Shown here piece by piece: positions 37,876 through 50,790 of a DNA stretch of 64,000 nt. The stretch spans positions 51,346,630 through 51,410,629 of the forward strand of contig OY292274.1 of NCBI GenBank assembly GCA_958496175.1, written 5' to 3'. Position 1 is the first letter of the stretch. Each line of letters begins with the position of its first letter. The DNA is from Sisyra terminalis (lineage: Eukaryota; Arthropoda; Insecta; Neuroptera; Sisyridae). Position numbers and translations under genes: made by a program. A model generated the notes under the pieces. It was given only the letters and a program-made list of their open reading frames with translations, did no database searches and had not been told where the DNA came from.

Positions 37876-39899
37876 AATATACATATTTTATCAAAAACAA
37901 AATAATCTCCAGTTTAATCTAAAAACCCATTTAAAATCAAAATTATATTCATAAGCACAACATTGAGCATGTGTCATCGATTTACTTATTTTTTAAGTAC
38001 CATCGAAGAATCATAATCGTAAAATGAATTAAAGAAACATAAAAACTCAAATGGATTTTTATATTCATTTCAAGATTCGTTGACCTGCAAAAAAAACACT
38101 GTTTAATTGTAATAAATTTAATTTTTATGATTCAAATGAATGTGAGTAGTGTACAAAAGTTACTACTATATAGATGCAAAAATTTGCCATTAAAATTACT
38201 CTTATATGTATGCTTAAAAGAGTTAAAAGTATATTGTGGCACTTATAATGAAACTTGATTGAAAATTTTTAATGAAGTCTTAATAAAAAATGCGCAAATC
38301 TGATATGATTAAAAGCATGAACTAAATTTGCCATGGATGTCATTTTATTATAATGTTAAATGGTTACATTAAACATAATTAGTACTGACTTAGAAAGCTA
38401 ATTAAACCATATGTGATGCATTTCAATTGTACTCTTGTGTGGTCTTCCAACTAATATGTTAATATTCCAATCCGACCACGTTTCTCGTAACATAATATCC
38501 GGTAAAATTTTCTTTGATCGATACATATAAAAGACGTTTTTTTTTTTTTTGTTTCATTCATTGAAACATCATTTGTAATCATGAAACTAATAATAAGATT
38601 TCAAAACGTGATTAACTCATAAACACCTCCGCATTCACTTGACATTCAACCAAATAAGTAAATTAGTTAACATTTTCGGTTAGTTATGTTTAATTGATGC
38701 ATTTATAATTTTTCTCATGCGAACAAAGTTATAAATTTATCAAGAAAATCGTTCTTAATAACGGCAGTGGGCATTATTTTTATTATTTCGATTTAATGTT
38801 ATGCTAGTCATTTATATGTAAGCCAATTCGAAACTTGTAGAGAATCTCGAATGTTAAATAGAAATGTGTCTGTATTTTTTTAGATTAAAGAATAAACTAT
38901 GCAAATAAAAGCTTAAGAAAATAAAATGATTCAATCGTGTCATATACTATCCGTAATTTATGATTGTAAAAAATTTAAATGCCAATTGTAGGTAAAGGAA
39001 GTAAGTTGTAATAACATTACTTGTTGGCAAACTATTTAACAGAATTTTAATTAAAATAATAATTCATTTGGGAGAAATGGAAGTTTAAACTTTGAAACCT
39101 AAAAAACAAAAAAAAATCAATAAAATTTATGTTATGAAATAAAATACTACGTAATTTATTCAAATTCAAATTATTATATTTTCTTATTCAAATTTAAAAA
39201 GACATTTGCTTGAAAGTATATAAAATCCTTCAACATTGAGTAAGTCTTAGAGAGCTTTTTACTCAGGAATAGGTAAACGATATCCTTAAGATAGCTATTT
39301 AATAAATAAAAATGTATTTTTAAGATAAATCTTACATATTTATCTATCCTATACTATCTACTCTTGGGTGAAAATACACATGTTTTCTTTATCCTTCAGA
39401 TAAAATTTGATCCCCAAGATAAATGCCACTGTCTAGATGGGAAAATTCTGGCCCTTAGTAGGATACTTAATCATAAAATTTCAATATTCAATTATTTTTT
39501 ACTCCAGTAAAATTAATATATTAATGTTAGTGTCACAACAATTATTATCAATAATAAAAACAACGTCAGAATTTTTTCCAGAGATGAAATAATTTTTCCA
39601 GGAAAAGGAAAGGTTTTCCAAACTAATATTTTTTACAGGAGAATCATATAAATGATTTTAAAACAGAAAAATAATCAAAGTAAGTTTTTTTCCGCTGACT
39701 TTGAACAGTTATACTGTGTATACAATATATAAAATATATTGCAGTCCAATTTATGTAGTATAATTTAACAAAATAATATACAAATTTAATATACTAATAT
39801 ACAAAATTAATATAATAATATATAAACTTAATATAATAATATATAAAAATCATACCACCAACATAAATTTGAACAGAAGTTCAAACAAAAATATTCGTG

Positions 39900-39955
39900 A
39901 CGTATTACCCAGATACGTATTTCGATTGCCAAGCAATCTTCATCAGTGGTCATCA
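39900..39955 (-). ncRNA. Hammerhead ribozyme candidate, copy 3 left arm
   Basis: CUGAUGA is the complement of 39940-39946. Stem II GAUUGC/GCAAUC is perfect, GAAA is the complement of 39920-39923, and stem III AUACGUAU is self-complementary, with cleavage after AUC. Stem I starts CCA/UGG, then an internal loop and UUG/CAA. All core bases are present. Confidence 0.6.
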
Positions 39956-40092
39956 AGTAGTCTGGATCACTCCGTAACTGCTATGTGATGATTCAAAATT
40001 TGTGCAAAATCTGTACTTCATATGTTTTAAACACAGTTTAGTACCATTAGTAAATCATCACAAAGCAGTTACGGAGTGATCCAAACTACTTG

Positions 40093-40145
40093 ATGACCAC
40101 TGATGAAGATTGCTTGACAATCGAAATACATATCTGGGCAATACG
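40093..40145 (+). ncRNA. Hammerhead ribozyme candidate, copy 3 right arm
   Basis: CUGAUGA is 40100-40106, stem II is GAUUG/CAAUC, and GAAA is 40123-40126. Stem III AUACAUAU has one mismatch, and the cleavage triplet is AUC. Confidence 0.5.
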
Positions 40146-40888
40146 TCACGAATATTTTTGTTTGAACTTCTGTTCAAATTTATGTTGGTGGTATGATTTT
40201 TATATATTATTATATTAAGTTTATATATTATAATATTAAATTTGTATATTATTATGTTAAATTATACTACATAAATTGGACTGCAATATATTTTATATAT
40301 TGTATACACAGAAAAATAATTTCACAAATTGTTATTTTACAAACACGAAATGTTGTTTATTTGCTCTATACTTAACCAATAAATAGAAGAATTTCCAGAT
40401 TTCTGGAGGAAAACCACTTTTCTCCATATGCGGCGGTTCTTATTATTGGAATATTAATTAAGTAAATTTGATAGTTTTTAGGTTCAGGTCGAAACGTATA
40501 ACAGAGGTTTGAATGTGACTGTTTTATTAGTAAACAATAATATATGCAAAAGGTTAAAAATTATTTCAACTTTATTTAAATTCTAACACCTATAAGGATC
40601 ATCATCAAGGATTCTTAATACAAACAAAAAAAAATATACTCATTTCACATTTAGCATATTTTACACTTTTTAAAAAATGATTTTAATATAATTACCTTAC
40701 CAAAAATACAATAGCATCTTTTATTTAACCTCCTTGCATTAAGTTAAATTTCATTAAGGTAATAAAGTTAATTGAATAAAAACAGGATTCAATTTGAAAT
40801 CCATTTAATAATAGACGAACGTATATATTATGTATGAATATATGTACCTATGTCGGCAAAGACAGAGAACAGAGAATATATTCACTTA

Positions 40889-41062
40889 CGTGTGAGTGAA
40901 ATCAAATAATAATAATTTATTATTGACTTAAATTTGAACTAACCGACTCTTGTCATTTGTTTCGACTGTCATTTTGGTTTCATTCATTTGACAATTCTTA
41001 TCGTTTCTTAGTGGTAGCACTGTTTGCTGTGAATCTGTGAATATTTCACGGGTAATTATTAG
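40889..41062 (+). repeat. Dispersed repeat, copy 2
   Basis: This is the partner of 5318-5480. Shared blocks occur in the same order and orientation with many substitutions and small gaps, so both copies are old. The class is unknown. Confidence 0.5.
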
Positions 41063-43589
41063 TGACATATAAATCATCATTCACTGTACAGCTTAGGGAG
41101 GATTAAGCGATCCTCTTAGTAGACAAATGATAGCTAAGACAATTTGATGTAAATTTTTCAAGTAAAGTTTGAAAAAAATCAGTTTAGTGATTATAAAAAT
41201 ATTTGATAGTTAAATTATACTCTCATTTTAACTTTATATTTGTCTTTTCCAAATTGAATTGAAATTCGAGTGAAACCTATTCATTTTCTTTTTGTTGAAT
41301 AAGCCAAAAGTTCTTTAGCTTTTGTTTACACCAAGATATACAGCATGAAATTTGGCACAATCAATCTATAAAAAATATTTTTAATGATAATTTTACTGAC
41401 ATTTAAAAACAGTCCCTGCCTCTTTTAATTTAAAATGATAATTATTAGATATTGATAATTTAAGAGGTATGAAAATATAAAAAATAATCATGTTAATTCA
41501 AATATAAGATCCATTTTTCCATTGGGAGACTTTCCAACAGCTTTAATTATGCGATTAGCCTATAACATGAGACCATGTTTTCTGCCTTTTTTCGAAAATT
41601 GAACCAAATAGAAAATACGATTAATATGATAAAATGGTTTTTATTTCCTTTATTTGAAGTTCTTGTCGAAATTCTTTGCAAACACCGTTTAAGCAAATCT
41701 AAGTATTTTTTTTTTTTTGAAATTGGTCCAGCAAATGTTATGTTACAAGTCATGATTCATTTAAATCGTGACGTAATTCTCGAAAAGTTGATTTCATCGG
41801 AAACCGTGTATTTCAGATAATGAGTAATATGTGACTATCCCTAAGGCAACCGTCAGGTTGGTCATGGAAGAAAAGCAAGACTTACATACATAATGAGGAT
41901 AAACGTAATAATAACACCTATTAAAAATAAAAAAAGAAGTCCTCGAACAGCAATTTACTTTTTTGTATGTATCTCTTATTTTTTATTGTAAACGCTAAAA
42001 TGATATACACATATCACAATAATTAGATATTACCAGCGTTTGCAACTGGAAGTATTCATTAAAAAATTAATAGCATTCGTATTGTGCAATGTAATGGATA
42101 ACGAAATTGTGAGTCTTAAAAATCAAAAACTACCCACAAATAATGTCTTCAATATACTCAAATATTTTGCCAAGATAGTATCTTTATATTACATACATAT
42201 ATGAATATATAAAAGAGATTTAGTGTGATTTAAATCATTTTTAAGTTGACAAATATTATTCGATTCTATATATGATATCATGCAATTTTATATGCACTTA
42301 TTTAAAAATGGGACAATAAGTATAAAAATTATTCTTCATAAATTATACACTTTTAAATCAGTAATAAACAATGAAGTAATCTCTTTATATATATTTGCAA
42401 AGGCAAATAAAATATATAATCAAAATATTATTTATGGTGACCCTCTACCTTTTCCATGCAAGTACTCATTTTTATTTCCAAGCCAAAGTGAGGCGTCCTC
42501 TCGAAACCCCCACAAAAAAATAAATCATTAGCATCTGACTATTTCCTAAGAGCTAATTTTCATTAATATTAATTATGAAAATTTTAATTGCCTAAATGGT
42601 CCAGATGTCAAGGCACAGATGAGCTTAACATATCAAAACATTCCGAATTGCATTAATTATTCGGATTGCACTTCTTACACATATAACAAATTAAGTAATG
42701 TTTAATTATTCTACCAGCTTTAAAGAATTTCTACACACTATACTGAATACTCGTGTTATTAAGAAACAATATTTCATAATAATTTTTAATGATTTTCCCT
42801 AATGTTAATTAAACAAACACGAATGACTTGTGTTCTGTAGCATTCATATTCAAAAAATTAACATAAAAAATTATGAATTTGTCTGATTTTTTTTTTTTGG
42901 TTGAGGTATAAATCAAGATTTTATCACTGATATGTTTGACACATAAATTATAGACGTACTGATAACTTGATTTCATTCCAATCGAGTTCTGCTGGTTTTT
43001 TGGATTGATATAATTAAATGTTTTTATTAACGAAAGACGAATGAATTTATTTTGAAGAGACAAATTTATTTTTTTCACATCCATGTTATTAACCTTTTGA
43101 TTTTTAATTCCTACATTTTTTTTTTTTTGTTAAAAAAAAGAAGATAGAAATCAAAAACAACTTTATAAACACAATGGTTAAGACAACGTAGGTATATGAA
43201 TTTCCTTAACTGTATTACCTATAGGTACTTAAAGCTATGATTTATAGCTATTCGAATAAAAACATAGTGAATAATTATCTGTCGTTTCTTATAACTTCGT
43301 TCTGATCATATAAAATTTTATAAATCCTTTACTTTTCAACCTATAAGAAAAATACTGTAACAAAAACAACAATTTTATAACATTTGTATTGCTGGTGTTG
43401 TATTGAAGCAAAACTAAAAATTGATATTTCCATTTTGCAGTAAACGTTAGTATGGCAGCTTTTACCTGATGTGTAACAATATTATTCAAGTACTTTCATT
43501 TCTTTCCTAAATTTTAACCAATGGAAATAATGAAATTGTAAGATTTCTATTACAAATTGTTGCTTTATAACTACTAAGGTCTTTAGCGA

Positions 43590-43712
43590 TTCTAGGATTT
43601 ATAAAAATCCGTAATCGAAAAATATCGATAATTTACTCGATACGAAGATCAAACCGAGCACCTACCAGTTTAGAAGGGGTCATCTTGACCACTCGGCCAC
43701 CAGTAGGCTTAT
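43590..43712 (-). mobile_element. tRNA-derived SINE head
   Basis: On the minus strand TGGCCGAGTGGTCAAGATG (complement of about 43682-43700) fits an RNA polymerase III A box of a Ser/Leu-type tRNA. GGTTTGATC about 45 bases downstream is a near-consensus B box. The anticodon region and 3' half do not fold as a tRNA, so a SINE or tRNA pseudogene is more likely than a working tRNA gene. The 3' limit is uncertain. Confidence 0.5.
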
Positions 43713-46700
43713 TCCATAATTATTTTAAGGTATTTTTAGTCTTTAGTCATTAATGCATAATTTGGATTTTGGAGCACAAATTTCAAATTTTAACAAATAG
43801 ACTTATGGCTTTTTACATTCGTCTTTGATTGCCTACAAATTAAACTATGTATGCATTTTAAATGCATTTGATTAGAGATAAATGATCGATTATGCGTATA
43901 TCATTCATTCACTTACTTATGTACTCGTCAAATTATCAACTGTAGAAACATTTTTCCGGTTTAAAGGTTTTAGTTAAGTTTTATTCGAATTATGCCAAAA
44001 ACTTCCTTTAATTTTTTAAGTAAACATTTTCAGTATATTGTTACAAATTAATTAGCACTTAAACATATTAAACAAAAATTTCAAAAGAGCTTAGTTTATT
44101 CTATTGTTATGTATTTATCTACAGGAAATTATTCAATCATTCAATATTCACTGAGTTTCTATTCATATAACCATTTTTAGAAGTGCAATTAAATGAACTA
44201 AATATATGTTTAATATTTTCAATTCGGTATTTTAAATGTTGTTTCTCAATGGTAACAAGATATCGGTTTATTTCTTTGTGCAAAATGTATAGCATTTTAT
44301 TAAGAATGACTACAATAAAACGAAGTATTAATTTATTTCAACTTGTCTTCGGTACTTTTGAAGTAAAATCTGACCGCAATTGTTTCTGTACTTGGACCAC
44401 TCAAACAGCTTTAATAAAATTTGATTATATCATATTTAAAATAATCAGTAGGTAATTAAGCAATAATTGACCGGGCCAGGCGCCAATGAGAAACCAAATT
44501 TATAAAAGCAACTTTTAAATGTCCAAATATAGACACGTACAACAACAAAACGTGATATTTAATCACAGAAAAAAATGTTTTTGTCATATTTGAATTTCAA
44601 ATTTTTGTGTTAACATTACATTTATCTTGAAAATCTTTCAATTTGCGCTTTGAAATGTAATATCAATGTAAAGTTTAAGCTGTTTTGGCCAACCAAGAAC
44701 ATTTAAATCATCTGGCTAATTATTCCTCTAAATATTTATGTGAAGTAACAACAATCTTTACATTGGAATTCTGTCATCTACATGAGATATTTCCGGTTTA
44801 AATTGTTAACATGCTCCTATGGGCTATATTTAAAATTAACACATTTAGTCAACATTAGATAAGGATTTTATTTAAATAGGCACTTAAGAATGGTATGCTT
44901 CATCATTTGTTTTCAAATAAAAACTTAGTTGCAGATTTTCTTGTTTTCAACGATTTAATTTTTATTTTCTATGAGTCAAAACTTTTTGGACTTACCTTAG
45001 TTTAAACAATGCAAGCTATCATAACAATTAAAATTATATTCAAACATATTGTTCCCGGTTATTGACTTGTACAAAAATTGTAACAAGTTTATAACTAAAT
45101 TACTCGTTTATTCCAGTGTTTGTTCAAAATTTTTAGAACTGCAAAAAATTATCCACTTATTGTGCAACCTTGTCAAATTTAGTGCCATTACTCTTATTTT
45201 TTCCAATGTTTAAAGAAAAATAAGAGAAAATTAGGTGTTAGAAATAAATAAAGAAAAGTAAGTGCAACTGGATAAAATTCAATTTATAACTTTTCAAATA
45301 GATTTAAAAATTGCATCATTTCAATAAAATTCCCCATTAAAAATGAAAATAATTAATAGACATTGTTTTATTGAGATAAAACTGTAAAAACTTGCCAACA
45401 ATTTTAAAGAATGGATAAAAGAAAGAGTGGTTATATACTAAAAATAATAATATACATAATTGATTTTTTTTATCAAGCACAGCAATAAATTAATATAATA
45501 ATTAAAGAAATATAGCTGAATATCACACATGGGTGTTTAATAGTAAATATTTGCAGTTCCCTTTTATAGATTTGCGTACGCGATTTACAATAGTACCTTA
45601 ACATAGATTAAGTACAAAAGAAGACCATGGATTTGTAAGTCAAATGTCCAAAAAACCCATATTATATTGAAATCATATATTTACGTTGAATATAAACTAA
45701 ATATTTAAAAAAAAATTTTTTTCTCTAATTAAATTTTAACATCATAGGGAAATGAGGATAACTGTATGTACATTATGAGTAACTGTTGAAAAATAATGTA
45801 AGCTCTAATGAATCTTTTGCCAACTTGAAATTTTCTCTAATTTATAAAAAATACTCTCAACTTGTGATAAAGGTGAGATATTGTGATAGATCGATGCTTT
45901 GGGGAATTCCCTTACCAAAGAAATTAGCCCATAGAAGAATTATTCTGGAAGAACTATAAACCAGCTGTCTTCCATATCGTTGAAAAAATAAAATTAATAG
46001 GTTATCTTAAGATAAAGAATTAACTAGAAAAGATATGATATATAAAGCAGCCTCGATGTCTAAGATTCAGTACAAAAAAATAAGTAAGTCTAAATAAGAT
46101 CGTAATAAAAGTCTCAAGACTAAGTTTTAAATTAAAAGTTCCTTGTTGTAAATAAATATAAGCAATGTTCATAATTTCTATATCTTAATTTAATATACTT
46201 AGTGCTTTAGTTTTATAACGATTTTTTAGTATTAATACAGTAATAAATTCGTTATCTTTTTAAATTGTGACCTCTTTTAGTTCCTAAACAAAAACGTTAC
46301 AGTTTTAACAAAATTTAATTTTATTAAAAAAAATAATAAAAATAAAAGTTTTAAAAATAATAACAAAACAAACTATAAAACTAAAGCAACTGACTTAGTA
46401 CTGAATGAAAAATATATATTATATTCGTTATCGGTATGGATTAAACTCTGGGATATTGGCATTTCCGGTATTTTCAGGATTCAAATCAAAGAAATTAATA
46501 AATTATTTCAAAAAAAAATTAAAACTGTAATTTGCTGTTTTATGATAGCCAGTGTTTCAGGTTCGGGCCTGTAATTACTTCGTGCGCCAAAAGGGTTATA
46601 CCTTCCCCATTTTACGAAGTCTATAAACTCAAGCCAATTCTTGGAATGGATAAGCTAATTTTGATTCCCATCCCGTGGTTAAATTATCCTTACCATAAGA

Positions 46701-48287
46701 CACCACAATAACTCTGATATCTTTATACAAAATTTTCAAAAAAGCTATAGTGCCATGCCAGTATTAATGAGGGATCATAACTTTAAGATAATACTCAATG
46801 ATAGAATTCTTACTTCTATGTCTTCTAATCATAGTTCTAACCACAAGAAACTATGCTCACATACTTTTAGATTTGAAATTTGTGTTTAAGATTAAGCAAT
46901 ATACAATACTTTTGTATGCAAGATACACCAATATCTACCAATATATCATCTTCAAATTTATATTTCCTAATTGTTCCTGTAAATATTTAAAATAGTTCTT
47001 TCTATCCCTTAAAAATGTCATAGGATTGTGTTTTATATGACACATATCCGGTGAAGAGTTATATTTGGATATTTATTCATGTTTTTCCGAACATTTTTTT
47101 TTTTTTGATTTAACACGTTCGGTCAACATACTTGTAAGATAAGGATTTCCAAATTATTTTTGTAGATTTGTAAGGAGATATTTTCCAAAGAGAATACATT
47201 TTATGAAAATTAATTTTCCTTTCTTTTTTTTTGAGAAAATTTTAATAGCAGTGACACATACGTTAAAAATATTTGCGTTGCGACGTAAACATAACAAATT
47301 TATTCATACGCAGTAATCATTTGCAGATAAGAATTTAAAGAACGTAAAAGGCAAACAGTATTATTTGATAAACAGTGTTAAATTCCTCGCATTCCTAAGT
47401 ACTTAAAGCCCGCATGTTAAATGACTAAGCAGAGTTGTACATCATATGCATTACGTGTTATTTATTGAGATTATATCGTATTTGAGCAACTACTTATAAA
47501 GAAAGACACAAATTTCCATATGTTAATAATAAAAAGACATCATTATTGTTGTTACATTATTACTCAGACACTGTGGGATTGCTTTACCATATAAGTTCAT
47601 TTATCACATCAACCAAATTTCGTTTGGAAAATCACTGAAACTACACCTCATTACGTCGTTCCAAATGAAAATATATCAAAATACCTGAAAGGTGTGAGCC
47701 ACTAAAGAATGCTAGGTATATCTACGAAACAACCACGACCCACACAAAGCCGCGCCAAACACCCAAATAAAATTACATTTTATTATATTTTATTGTCACT
47801 AAATTAAAATTCCTTTGCAAAGTACTTAATTTTTATTAGCGTTTCAAGGTAATTTTGATGATACACATTATAAAGCTTTAAGCAAACATCAAATCAATAA
47901 ATCCGAAGTCTATATTTGGACACTTCGAATAAGCGCATATGGTCATTTACTACTGGAAACATTTATGAGCTAAAATCGTCATTTTTGAGTAGCTTTATTA
48001 CTTAATTTCTTCTTCGTTTTCTGTATCCATTTCTTAATTTCAAAAAAGGTAGTATTGTGAAATAAAAGTGCCTTTTTTAACTGAAGTTCATTATGCAAAT
48101 CTTGATTTTCCGAAACGTCTTGTACTATTTCAGCTAGTATTTTTATTTTATTATATTTACCAAACGATAGTGCTTTCCATATTGGTAATAATCCACATAG
48201 AAAAAAGCATATTTTAATAAAATTATATTATTGATTTCATCAAGAAAAAATCTTCGACTTTAAAATGAATTTCAGGGGAAAATTTTT

Positions 48288-48898
48288 GGTATAAGCTTGG
48301 ATCAGGAATGTCGAAAATTGAGAACTGTTTTTGAAAAGTTTCGATATTATTCCTGTACGTATTGTTCACTCGAATGCAATTTGTACGTAAATTTTGATAT
48401 GTCAGAAATGAAATAGCGACTGTTATTTTCAAATATGTATTTATATTGTATTATGTAAAATCTGTGAAATTAAATTTTCTAAATAAAGTTTACTTTGGCT
48501 CAAGCGCATTTCAGCACACCCACAATTTGGCAACGTAGCATTTTCGACTTTGTTTTAATTTTATTCGCGATTAAATCGGTCCATAATAAAAATTTAGCCA
48601 CAAAAGAGAGAATTATACCATATTAGAATTGATTTAACAAAAATATCGCGAATTAAAATTAAAAACAAAATCGAAAATGCAACGTTGGCAGATTATGAGT
48701 GTGCTAAAATGAACTTGAGACGAAAATTTAATTTTAAATATTATAATATAAATACATATTTGAAAAATACCGTCCCTTCTTCATTTCTGGCGTGTCAAAG
48801 TTTACGTACAAATTGCATTTAAGTGAACAATACGTACCCATTCGGAATAGTTCTCTTCAGTTCTGAAAATCTCGACGTTCCTGATCCAAGCTTATACC
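48288..48898. mobile_element. MITE with GGTATAAGC ends, 611 bp, copy B
   Basis: It has the same ends as copy A and a perfect 8-bp duplication, AAATTTTT (48280-48287 and 48899-48906). It is longer and more fully palindromic than copy A: ACACCCACAATTTGGCAACG at the left has a worn inverse at about 48679-48710. Copy A may be an internal deletion derivative. Confidence 0.75.
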
Positions 48899-50739
48899 AA
48901 ATTTTTAATATTGAAATGTCACATTGGAAAGAAGATATTGGAAAATATTTTAAAAATTCAAATAAATTATATTAAAAAAAATATATTGCATACTAAAATT
49001 ACTAAACTTGATATATTTCAATACATATAATACTTCTAAAGCATCATGTTATTAATAAAAAATTCTTTTTTTTTTTAAATTTAACAATTCAATTGAGACA
49101 ACCTCTTATCATGCAATCAAGAATTTGCATAAGCATATTACCTTTAGCCCTTTTTTGTATTATTTAAATTGGTTTGAAGATCAACGATTAAACTTTATAA
49201 AAAAAGTATACTCGTATGAAATATTGTTTAGATGGAAGATCTCTTTGAATAAATATGCTCGTCCACAAATAATATATACATATGTGACATAAATATTGAT
49301 TTGAAAAGTTCTTCATTCGAATAATAATTAAATGCTGATTATGACAATATGAGTTTGTGGATTTGGTCAAAATTGATTACTTTTGACTTAAGTGCCTTCA
49401 TTTATCTATATAAATTGTTTTTAAATAAATACAATAAATAAATTTGTTTAAATTTCATGTAGATACATCAAATAGCATAAAATAATAAAACAGATTTTTT
49501 GGATTAATTATGCGACTAACATGAAAAAAAAATCCTACCAAAAAAAAAATATAAATATTTCTAATAAACTTTAACATTCATTAATAATGAATGAACGTTG
49601 TATACAATTTTGTTTGGAAAATGCAGCGAATCAATATATTTTATCAAATTAAATTTGTTCATTTAAAATCAATATTTGGCATTTAATTTTTAATAATTTT
49701 AGAAATTTCATATTATTTGAAAGTTTAAAGAAAATTCCTATCTAATTGTCAATTTTTTTTGTTGTTGTGAAATCCATTTTTTATTAATTTTGAGTTTTGT
49801 TACTAAAGAAATTAGAAAAAAATCTAAATAATGTTAAAGTTGGCGGCTATTGGCGACTTAAATATCATAAATTTGGTCTTGACGACATTCATTTTTGAGC
49901 CCCTTTACCATTCTATTGTATATAGGCAAATATTGTGCTGTATATAGCTATACAAAAATGTTTAGTACGATTTGGAAGTTATAAACAATTGATCTTTGTA
50001 TTTTTAAAATGGATTGAAGATAATGCTTTCTTTTAAATTATGTATTATTGAAACTTCTGCACGTGTAGTAAAATTTATTACAGCAAAAAAATATCCTATA
50101 ATTTATCCTTTATTTATTTATTAAAGAATTGGTTGGTAAGTGCTTTAACGCCGTAGTTTTATATTAGTACCTGTTAAAGTTTTGTCAATATCGAATTTCC
50201 GAAGGTTGAGTATATATTTATGCTGTAATGAACATATAAATATTAAGGAATTTGGAAAATACAACAGATACGTGAATGGATTTTTCACTTAAAGATTTAA
50301 AGTAGCTAGATAAATACATTGATACTCTTTTTACTTTGAATAGTAGCAAATTATTGCTTTGTTCTTAGAAAGTAAATATATTTTTCTATTTTTTAAGGGA
50401 ATATCATAAAAATAAGGACAATTAAGGAATCACCTTTTCTTTTTGTATCACTGCATTTCCGAGAAAATCTACCATCTTCTAGGAATATTCGTTGTAAATT
50501 TCATTCAATTAGTTGCTCCAAATTTTTACGGATATATTCTATATTTTCAACTAATTTAATAATACTTATATTTGTAGTTAAAACTAAGAGTTATAATTAT
50601 TATTCATTCAATATACCTAATTAATTACATAGCATAATAATACCAATATAAATAGCGAAATAATTCATGTTTTTCTTGCAGACAAACTGAGCCACACCGT
50701 ATATAAATACTATACGGATTCGTATTATTAATTTTTTTT

Positions 50740-50790
50740 CTTTTTTTATTTGGCCCTGTTTTTCCAACTTTTGGCCACTATTAAATATTT
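50740..50790 (-). mobile_element. Non-LTR 3' tail fragment
   Basis: The minus strand reads GTGGCCAAAAGTTGGAAAAA then CAGGGCCAAATAAA, matching 1515-1549 with one difference. It is a very short, 5'-truncated copy of the same retrotransposon 3' end. Confidence 0.5.

Larger units (their letters stand above)
39676..40310. mobile_element. Palindromic Penelope-like non-autonomous element, copy 3
   Basis: The leader (CAAAGTAAG... CGCTGACTTTGAACAG), arms, centre and outward hammerheads match copy 2 closely. A direct repeat, CAGAAAAATAAT, flanks it (39664-39675 and 40309-40320); its first CAG may overlap the element end. The left arm has the best-preserved hammerhead of this family. Confidence 0.7.

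Noticed and set aside
41547..41820. Overlapping frames on both strands (68 and 81 codons)
   Set aside because: No recognisable motif and low-complexity Lys/Phe runs; both strands open equally, as expected by chance.
43647..43700. Working tRNA gene
   Set aside because: A and B boxes are present, but the anticodon and acceptor regions do not pair as a tRNA; treated as a SINE head.
46560..46760. Possible coding-like fragment
   Set aside because: Both strands show stops in every frame and no family motif.
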